Shown piece after piece: positions 56,862 through 64,000 of a DNA stretch of 64,000 nucleotides. This DNA comes from Trichobilharzia szidati (taxonomy: Eukaryota > Platyhelminthes > Trematoda > Strigeidida > Schistosomatidae): NCBI GenBank assembly GCA_944472155.2, contig OX235271.1:82597256-82661255 (forward strand). Direction: 5' to 3'. The stretch's first letter is position 1, and each line of letters starts with the position of its first letter. The translations under genes were made by a program, and so were the position numbers. Under the pieces are notes generated by a model. It saw only the letters and a program-made list of their open reading frames with translations, searched no databases and had not been told where the DNA came from.

Positions 56862-57345
56862 AGTTATATTATATGATCAGACAAGAACAAGATGATATAA
56901 CGTGTAACCCCATTTATCATTCATTATACACATACTTCAATAGGATAAATCGGCAGGGTTTAAGAAACTTATAAGAATAATTGAATATTGATAAGCAGTA
57001 CTGGTTATATTAAACTCTCTATATTCCTACAATGTAGTAAAGGAGGAATTTACAAAGGTTAAGAAAATAAACAGAAGACTTAAACAAACAAAAGTAGAAG
57101 AAAGGTGAACTGAGATCATGTCTGAAATTATGGTTTATCCGTGACAGAAGTCTGAAGTTGATATGAATGATTATGAACGCTGTATGTTGCTTTGCATACA
57201 CACACGAAAAATAGATAATATAAACGTTCATTTCAACCTGGTTACGACATTAACAATAACACAATGTGGAATTCACTAAGGTGTTTGGTTCAAATTGTCA
57301 CACTTCATATCTGTACATCTGTTTCCATAAACAACTTGGTACGGT
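56862..57345. other. Non-coding DNA, nothing recognised
   Basis: No supported feature. Confidence 0.4.
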
Positions 57346-57349
57346 CTTA

Positions 57350-57720
57350 CTCTTCGAATGCTCTCAAGTGGCTACATTGTGAACGCATACCTCACAAAGG
57401 TGGAAGGGTGTATGAGAACGTCTATCACCTATAACCAGACTGGTTGATATGCAGGCTTACCTAGGGAAGCTGGAAAAACCCTGATTCCGAACCTATGATG
57501 TACATGGACTTCAAATGTCGTGTGAACCTGTTTGGGACGCTGGCAACCATGGGAACGTAGCTCCTGATGCTGCTCAACGCTCTCTATATCGTGTGAGGGT
57601 GAATGATACTGCTATCCAGGTGTTCAGGCTGAACTTGATGAAGCAGGATTCGACACCGGGACACCCATTGATTGAAATATGAGTGCTTAGGCTAGTAGTG
57701 AGCCACGTCTTCACATATAA
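57350..57720 (-). repeat. Repeat E (minus) with a SINE-D-like end
   Basis: 57440-57620 is the inverse relative of 42105-42270. 57640-57715 holds a SINE-D-like head on the minus strand ('cgtggctcactactagcc', worn B box 'ggtgtcgaatcc'). Confidence 0.45.
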
Positions 57721-58009
57721 TCAAATCAAATAATGCGCTTGTGTTACATAAAACATGACGAATATATATATACATATATAACCAGTCAAAATTCGGTAAC
57801 CCTTTCATCATTGATGATAGAGTACCGTACAGTACAGTGTAAATAAATACTACAGTCTACACTATATAGAGCTAAATAAAGACATTAGCATTGCAACTAG
57901 CCACATACTATGCTGCATATCACCTAATATGATTAAGTTGGAGAAAAAAATAGAAGAATAACATAACTTTAAAAAAATAATCTCAAAAGTAAAGAAATTT
58001 CAAGCTTAC
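57721..58009. other. Intron segment, nothing recognised
   Basis: AT-rich; includes the SOCS intron donor at its right edge. Confidence 0.4.
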
Positions 58010-58185
58010 TTGAAATCGGGAAAGGGGATATAATAAGGGTACTTCAACAGGTGGTTGACCCTGGGCGCTACTTTGAAGGAAATAATGGAATTGACCGTTA
58101 ACTGAATGAGCAACTGCCTTTTCAATAAATTCCACCATTGTATTTGCACTGTGTGATTGAGGTTGTGACCAGAAACTAAATCGAC
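58010..58185 (-). CDS. SOCS7-like: SOCS6/7-type protein, internal exon: C-terminal half of SH2 domain
   Basis: This exon lies between an acceptor TTCTCATAG (58195-58186) and a donor GTAAG (58009). It begins with the last two bases of a split codon, followed by 58 codons, and ends in phase 0. It reads RFSFWSQPQSHSANTMVEFI, EKAVAHSVNGQFHYFLQSSA and QGQPPVEVPLLYPLSRFQ. The FWSQPxSHxAxTxVExIE, HSxNGxFxxFLxSxAxG and LLYPxSRF pattern is the C-terminal SH2 half plus linker of SOCS7, more than SOCS6. The phosphotyrosine-binding Arg (FLVR) would be in the upstream exon, which was not found before 64000. Reading continues into the SOCS-box exon at 41201. Confidence 0.88.
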
Positions 58186-58551
58186 CTATGAGAAAGAAGA
58201 GAATTAAATAAATAAATAGAAGGATTTAAAAATGTGATTACATCAATGTGTGTTAAACCATTTTTTCGAGATTGCCTACACAACTGACTTCTCTATCAAC
58301 AGGTAATATCAAATTACAGGGCAAAGAAATACTGCATCTCATAGATTAACTACTATCATAACGTTGTTCACCTACCTGTACTGTGTTTACCAAAAAAACC
58401 CACTCTCTCTACTTTCCAGGCCCGATAAGTGATAACTGAATGAATGCATCAGGAAAACATGCAATATGATTTCGAATACCTCTTTATTAAACTATTTTCG
58501 CCAAGCTGTTATTTATGTTTTATTATAGGTATCAATAACCAGGCTTTGGCA

Positions 58552-59605
58552 AGTGCTACTGATAAGATTTATCAGTAGTATGTACAGAGACATTCATCGG
58601 GATTAGAAACATCAGTTAACAAGGAGATACTTTTGATGTCGCAGAATGCAAATGGTACAGCCTTTCGGAGATACATGGGAGACGTGAGAGGAACACAAAG
58701 AAACATGGTATGAAAGAAGGTCAAAAGTAGCACACCACGGAAGATCTGTGCAAGTGATGATTTGGAGATAAGGTGTACACATAATTTGGCTATATAGAGA
58801 TTCGCTAACTTACACTGTCTCTGGCGTAGGCGTGACATCCGGCTATCAACCAAGGGACGTGTGTACTGCTCAGCAGTTCGCTCCGTCATTCTCTATGGCG
58901 GTGAGACGTGGCCATTGAGAGCGGAAGACATGAAGAGATTGTCTGTTTTTGATCATAGATGTTTACGATCTCTTTCTCACGTTATGTGGTATAATAAGTT
59001 AAGTAATATTGACGTTAGGCGTAGAGTGTTGGGCAAAGACGGAAAATCAATCCACGAGGCTATAAATTTACATAGATTGAGATGGCTAGGTCACGTGTGC
59101 GCGTGCCTAACCATCGCCTCCCCCGATGGGCATTACTAGCTGATATAGGTGCAGGTTGGAAAAGAGTAAGTGGTGGCCAAACAAAAACAGGGCATCAATC
59201 CATGAAATCCTTAACAATAAAACTGAGTCAAGTAGGGAGATGCAGACTTCCGGGTTGGGGCCCTCGGGACTCTAAGAATCAATGACTGGAAACAATAGGT
59301 GACATGCCTCAAAATCGTTGTCAATGGCACAGATGTATTCAGTCTCTGTAATCTTTCAATTCCTTTCTACCATTAGTCACTCTGTCTCACTCTTATACTT
59401 GTCAAAACTCTACTGATTCTCTTCACTCATCTTCTTGTCTACTTTTGTGTGCTATTTGGAACGTGGCGACTGGAACTGCTGCACTTCGGTGCCAAGTTCT
59501 ATGTTGAATCCAGCCAGCCAGCCAGGCTATATAGAGATACGAATTTCCAAAAAAACATTCCTTTGCCAAGTCTTTCGTCTTCCACCGTTACAATGCATGT
59601 ATTGT
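58552..59605 (+). mobile_element. LTR-like repeat, copy 2, split by a LINE
   Basis: 58552-58801 ('gtgctactgataagatttat', 'gagacattcatcgggatt', 'ggagatacatggg'-like) continues at 59540-59605 ('aacattcctttgccaagtc', 'accgttaca'). A family 2 LINE lies between the two parts. Confidence 0.6.
58802..59540 (+). pseudogene. LINE family 2, 5'-truncated insert with target duplication
   Basis: It reads VYCSAVRSVILYGGETWP, FDHRCLRSLSH, the RLRWLGHV block and [20 protein letters not shown] to its 3' end 'ccaagttctatgttgaat' and a CCAG-type tail. 'ggctatatagagat' is present at both ends (58789 and 59525), the target duplication. It keeps RLRWLGHV where the 22.6-kb copy has a stop, but has its own frameshift near 59097. 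Confidence 0.88.
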
Positions 59606-59607
59606 AA

Positions 59608-59920
59608 GTACTCAATAAATTCAATATATACTCGGAACAAATTTTGTGTTTTACAGATAAATTGACCATAATTTCTCAATGATACAGTATAGAACAATAA
59701 ATAATTGGTGATGAAAAGTCATCAAAATACCAACATCATAAATGATGTGAACTTGCAAACACATTGCAATTTTTCAGCGCACATTATCAGTGATGTAAGT
59801 TCTGATCAGAGTACCAATTTAAACAGCGTACCTGTTCGTTGATTAAAAGTCAATGACAATGTCAAGAAATACGAGATCCTAGTGATATGAGACATCTACA
59901 CGTGAGAATATAAGGATACG
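59608..59920. other. Non-coding DNA, nothing recognised
   Basis: No supported feature. Confidence 0.4.
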
Positions 59921-59924
59921 TCCA

Positions 59925-60135
59925 GTGGTAGAATGCTTACCAACCACTCACATGGACTAGGGTTCGTTTCGCCGCCGACGCACTCCTATACGTCAACTTG
60001 GCCAGTGGTAATAAACCCGTTAAGGAGAGAAGGTTGGGCATGAGGCTAGCAATGTCACCGCATAAAAAAAAACACTGTTACTGGAACTTCAAAACTCAGG
60101 CTTGAAATCCTATGTGCTACTCGGAACGCAAAAGA
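59925..60135 (+). mobile_element. SINE-A, tail type II (worn)
   Basis: The head is worn ('ggttcgtttcgcc'). The tail 'gcatgaggctagcaatgtc' ends 'ctactcggaacgcaaaaga'. Confidence 0.75.
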
Positions 60136-60139
60136 CAGG

Positions 60140-60560
60140 AACAGCACACTAGAAACCTGTTACTTACACGATAGATCAGCGAGGATTAGAGAGGTTTCGT
60201 GTGCATTTCGGACTGTGAGGGCGATTGTTATTTCCCGGCTGCCCACACCGTGGAAGTTGGTTACGTGACCGCAGAGCCCAGGGGACAACTGCTTGAGGCC
60301 GGTCACACGCGGCCTGTTTTTGTTTGTTCTTATTCATTTGGTGTGTCTCAGTAGCGTATTTATCACTTCTGCCCTGTGACACAGCAGCAGGAAGCGTGGT
60401 CGTTGTTAATCCGGGCCCCGACCGATCCGGCATGATATTTTGTGATTTTGTTTGAGTCATAGCATTGGATTGGGCAACTGCTTTTTGTCTAACCGCCATC
60501 TAAACAACCTTTCTGGCATGGTAGGACATCAAGCGACATAAGTCTCAGCCAGTATAGCTT
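60140..60560 (-). other. Unrecognised ORF in a GC-richer island
   Basis: The minus strand has a 107-residue frame (60499-60176) starting MAVRQKAVAQSNAMTQTKSQ, rich in Gln, Asn, Arg and Pro, with PGLTTTTLPAAVSQGRS and CGQPGNNNRPHSP. It is richer in GC than its surroundings, suggesting an inserted segment such as the 5' end of a retroelement or a retrocopy. No domain was recognised. It ends just before a GTAAG that could be a splice donor. Confidence 0.3.
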
Positions 60561-60599
60561 GTTGGGTCATTGCGGTGTTTAAGCCCGACCACCTGCACT

Positions 60600-61260
60600 T
60601 AAACGATAACAATAACACAAGTGAGAACCCCCCTTGTACTCCTGCATACAATTAAGACTTTAGAGATTAAGAAAATAACACTACACGCGTTCTGTTTCAG
60701 TGAACGGGTGAAAGAAAACAGAGGTCACAAAACAAACTTGAAAATTAGAAATAAAAGAAACGGTGATTGACGTTTGATTTCTAGTGCTTTGTAAACATAA
60801 ATCAACGCGTAAAAAAGTAACTGGAGAATGCAATTACGTCACAAACAAAAACAAACATTTAGAAAAAAAGTACGATAGAACACACACACACACACAAGAA
60901 AAAGACATCAAAATATGGTCAGCTTATATTATCAGAACACCATAGTTTCAATTGTCATTCATTAAAACTATTAGAACACTAGGTCATCATATAAATATTA
61001 ACATATAAAAGGAGAGAGCAGAAATAATACTTAATGACATCATATCAGATGAATTCATGACTTTAAACATTGCCAAAAGATGATTATACAATTCAACTGA
61101 ACACTGTTGGTCATCAACAAAAAGAAAATAATTAAAAACCTTAAAAAAATGAGAACATACAAAGGCATACAGTTGGACGATTACTAACAAGTTAATAGAA
61201 AAATTGACTGAACAGTTCTATGCGTTTACAATTAAAACTCTGAAATCCCTATATATACAT
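60600..61260. other. Non-coding DNA, nothing recognised
   Basis: Short (CA)n at 60880. No gene supported. Confidence 0.4.
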
Positions 61261-61261
61261 A

Positions 61262-62025
61262 TTGTGACGTGTGCTACTGATAAGATTTATCAGTAGTATA
61301 TAGAGAGACGTTCATCGGGATTAAAAGCATCAAATATCAAGGAGATACTTTTGATGTCAGAGAAGGCGAATGGTATAGCCTTTCGGAGATACATGGGAGA
61401 CGTGAAAGGAACACAAAGAAACACCTTGGTATGATTATGAGCAATAAATTGTGTTCGAAACGTCATCAGTAAATATCACCGTATAACACTGTGAGGTCCT
61501 ACAGGAGATCAATCACGAGCCCAAATAGCTCAGTGGGAACGTCTCTGACTGCAGCACTGGGTGACGCGGGTTCAAATCTCAGAAGGGACACGAGTTCCTT
61601 CAAGGTTGCAGATAATCCTAACTGACTTGTGAGTGCCAACTAGCATGAAACCTAGGTCCAAGGCTTTCTGCCGATTGCCTCCAACCATCTAATATCATCA
61701 AATTAATGCACACCATGATGGCGAGCTACCTAGAATGGTGGCCACATTGCAAACCTGACTGATGGAATTCAGTCTGTACCAAAGGAGTGGATACATCATA
61801 CTAGTTACTAGTGTCCAATCAAACTGTGGGACTTTATCAAAATGAATTTTACCTATAACGGAATTATACTCTACCGCAGTGCCAAAGTTCTATTCTTATA
61901 TCAATAATATGAAGGAAGGCCAGAAGTAGGACAACATGGAAGATCTATGCAAAAGAGATACCACATTGAGAATAAACATTCCTTTACCAAGTGCCTCATC
62001 TTCTACCATTACAATATGACCAACT
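61262..62025 (+). mobile_element. LTR-like repeat, copy 3, split by SINE-C
   Basis: 61267-61437 matches copy 2 closely. The end resumes at about 61905 ('atgaaggaaggccagaagta', 'gagaataaacattcctttac', 'accattaca'). Between them lie a SINE-C unit and about 150 bp of other sequence. Confidence 0.6.
61500..61825 (+). mobile_element. SINE-C composite copy
   Basis: Head 'aaatagctcagtgggaacg' and B box 'gggttcaaatctc'. The ribozyme-like motif at 61615-61664 has CTGA, CTTGT, GA, then GTGC/GCAT, GAAA, CCTAGG, TC, CAAGGC; the 5' strand of helix I is lost. It ends with 'catactagttactagtg', the same outer palindrome as at 36231. Confidence 0.75.
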
Positions 62026-62107
62026 GAGTATAACAGACATTGTGTGTGATAGATATACTAGACAAAGAAAAGTAGAAAACCAACAATGAAGTTATTTTAT
62101 TTGCTGA

Positions 62108-62182
62108 TGGTGACTAGCAGTGGAGTCAAGAATGCGCGCGCACTGCGTCCCTATCTGGGACTTGTCAGCTGTATATACCTAC
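62108..62182 (-). ncRNA. Degenerate Sm-alpha-type hammerhead (minus)
   Basis: On the minus strand: CAG, CTGACAA (G8 to A), GTCCC stem, GCAG in place of GAAA, a TGCGCGCGCA helix III, TTC, and CCACTGC. The framework is that of 21196-21256, but two core sites are lost, so it is presumably inactive. Confidence 0.75.
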
Positions 62183-62499
62183 AAACCCAGGAAGACTAGA
62201 ACCCTTTACCCTATCGTTTCAAACTGCAAAGCAATATCTAAGTACAAATTTCTGATGTCACTTTAACTTGCTTTACAGTTGCGTGGAGATTACCTTTTAG
62301 TTTTTGTGTAACAGCATTACTGTTGATTTTTTAATGTGTTTTTTTCGGTGTTGTATTCCTTTCACTTGGTTTTTGTGATTTGATGAACTTCTTACCACAG
62401 CTACATAAGCATTTCCTTGAACCTGCCTTAACTGATAATATGATGTGATGGACCGAAATCTATCTATCTAAGGGAATGTATTGATTATTTATAAACACT

Positions 62500-62757
62500 A
62501 GTACCTAAACCACCATCTTGATGTCTTTATTCACTCACCACTCCCGACAGGGAAGTAAATCAGATTGTATTCGTTACTCTGTGTGTGTGTGGAAAAAGAT
62601 CATGGATACATTTTCATTCCTTTACGGTGAATCCGTTCAACCGCAAATCTCACTTAACTATACAATCAATGTAGAATTACATCATATCCCTAAAGATGTA
62701 TTCTCAAAAGCCTATGAACAGAAAATAGAAGACATGCAAGAACTATATTATTTTTGA
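62500..62757 (+). CDS. Unrecognised ORF, possible exon or retrocopy
   Basis: A 79-residue frame with protein-like composition (KKIMDTFSFLYGESVQPQ, TINVELHHIPKDVFSKAY). It follows a CGACAG that could serve as an acceptor at 62548-62549 and ends in a stop at 62755. No homology was recognised. It lies antisense in the SOCS upstream intron. Confidence 0.25.
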
Positions 62758-62759
62758 TC

Positions 62760-63350
62760 ATAAGTGTAAATCTTCAGTCGTTCCTTGACAGATGGAGCAG
62801 AGTGTTTAGGTAGTCATTGTAAGAAGAGTTGAGACCTATTGTATTCACACTGCTTACAAATCTCCAGCTTCTGAAAATATCCACTAATCCACATTCTCTA
62901 CCCCCTCTCTCTCTACCTCAAAACCTGTGTTTATCCAGTGTAATAACCATTACACTTATACTTTCTCAGTATATGTAGCAACTTGAACTGTTTGCACTAC
63001 CGACTAAAAATTTCAATCGGTTAGTCGTTTGCTTGCTGTCAATACTCTTCCTTCCGTCATTTTACAATTAATCATAGAGAACAAAAATAAAATATACCAC
63101 ATATATATATAGAACACTACTTCATTTATATCTGCATGAATGAATAGTGCTCATCACTTTTAACTGTCAGTCAACCAGTAAGTAGTATGCCCAAACTAGG
63201 TGATAGAAAAAAAACAGTTAGACTATCAAAGTTAGTTAAATTATTTATTGAATGATAAGTGTGTTATAAGATAGGCGCACAATCTAGAAGAAAAAAACTC
63301 AGTTTATTTTCTATGCAAGCTGTGACGAAAAAATCACGCATATAAGAGCT
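62760..63350. other. Non-coding DNA, nothing recognised
   Basis: No supported feature. Confidence 0.4.
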
Positions 63351-63354
63351 GAAG

Positions 63355-64000
63355 TCTGTCTATCTGTTTTCAACATAGAACTTTGCACATATGTGCGGTA
63401 GTTCAAGTCGCCACACTCCCTTCATGTAGCACACAAAGCAACAGAAGAAAGTAGAAGAAATGCATAATAGAGACAGTAAACAGAGGTGTGAGACAAAGGT
63501 ATAGTAATAACGAGAAACAAAACAGTTTAATTGGAAGTCATAAGTCACAAGGAGGGGATGCATCTGCGCCATTGAGAACGACCACTTTGAGCCATGTCAC
63601 CAATTGTTTTCAACCATTGGTTTTTTACCTTTCCGGGGACCCCAACCAGGAAGTCTACACCTTCCTACGTGGCCTAGACTGACTGTTGTAGATTTCATTG
63701 ACTGGTGCCATGTTTTGGTTTGACCACCGCTAGCTCTTTTCCAGCCTGACCCTATATCAGCTAACATTTCCCGTCGAGGAAGGCGATGACTAGGCATACG
63801 TAACACATGTCCTAACTATCTCAGTCGATGTAATTTCACAGCCTCGTCGATTGATTTCCCCTCCCACCTATCTAGCACTCGACGCCTAACCTCAATATTG
63901 CTCACCTTATTATACCACTTCACACGGGAGATGGAATGCAGACACCTATGATCGAACACAGCTAATCTTTTCATGTCTTCCACTCTCAATTGCCAGGTCT
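63355..64000 (-). pseudogene. LINE family 2 fragment (minus), runs off the window end
   Basis: The minus strand reads RVEDMKRL, FDHRCLHS, a frame-broken LRMPSHRLPRREMLADIGSG, then [16 protein letters not shown] and the 3' end 'gcaaagttctatgttgaaaa' with a CAGA/CAGAT-type tail at 63355-63370. The 5' part is outside the window. Confidence 0.85.

Larger units (their letters stand above)
41202..58009 (-). other. Large intron of the SOCS gene
   Basis: Donor GTAAG at 58009-58005 and acceptor TTAG at 41205-41202 join SRFQ to VVASL in phase 0. The 16.8-kb intron carries LINEs, PLEs and SINEs on both strands. The longest reverse-transcriptase ORF in the window (51238-52581) lies antisense to the gene. 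Confidence 0.8.
58186..64000 (-). other. Upstream intron of the SOCS gene (no further exon seen)
   Basis: Minus-strand reading to the window end showed no WYWG or FLVRDS text of an SH2 N-terminal half. The window probably ends inside this intron. Confidence 0.45.

Noticed and set aside
1..64000. CRISPR arrays, bacterial operons or phage genes
   Set aside because: No regularly spaced repeats with unique spacers and no prokaryotic gene layout; introns and retroposons indicate an animal genome.

Overview
The window looks like nuclear DNA of a blood fluke (Schistosoma or a close relative). It is AT-rich, has few genes, and is packed with old fragments of retroposons. It also carries hammerhead-ribozyme sequences of the schistosome Sm-alpha type. 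I see no prokaryotic operons, rRNA genes or CRISPR arrays. All assignments come from reading translations and motifs by eye; no database was searched.

Host gene: the only gene I can assign with confidence is on the minus strand, a suppressor-of-cytokine-signalling (SOCS) protein of the SOCS6/SOCS7 type. Two consecutive phase-0 exons are visible. Positions 58185-58010 encode the C-terminal half of the SH2 domain, and 41201-40872 encode the SOCS box, a Ser-rich tail and the stop codon. About 16.8 kb of intron separates them. The earlier exons probably lie beyond position 64000. A TE-free, microsatellite-rich stretch of 3.7 kb (37160-40870) follows the stop codon.

Mobile DNA: (1) An RTE-like LINE family ending in (AAT)n, in about eleven truncated pieces. 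(2) A second LINE family with a YVDD reverse transcriptase and varying tetranucleotide tails, in six main pieces, two of them nested in other repeats with visible target duplications. (3) A Jockey/CR1-like LINE with a long YADD reverse-transcriptase ORF (51140-52850) and a relic at 12945-13760. (4) A CR1-like 3' end at 24312-24760. (5) Penelope-like elements (PLEs) with GIY-YIG-type C-termini at 16850-17790, 18110-18400, 23740-24310 and 56085-56440, plus inverted terminal repeats. (6) LTR-like repeats. (7) Four tRNA-derived SINE families, here called A, B, C and D.

Main theme: hammerhead ribozymes recur in unrelated sequence contexts. They occur as an Sm-alpha-like inverted pair near 21.2 kb. 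They occur in SINE-B, where copies are often inverted pairs with a ribozyme motif on each strand. They occur in SINE-C, where the copy at 20171-20217 keeps a canonical core and other copies carry a 4-nt insertion in the core. Hammerhead-like cores also sit in the inverted arms of a complete 0.87-kb element at 54141-55007 that has a perfect 14-bp target duplication. In all Sm-alpha, SINE-B and SINE-C copies the GAAA is followed by a 6-nt palindromic helix III and then usually UC or UU. SINE-A has two alternative tails, each resembling the 3' end of a different LINE in the window.
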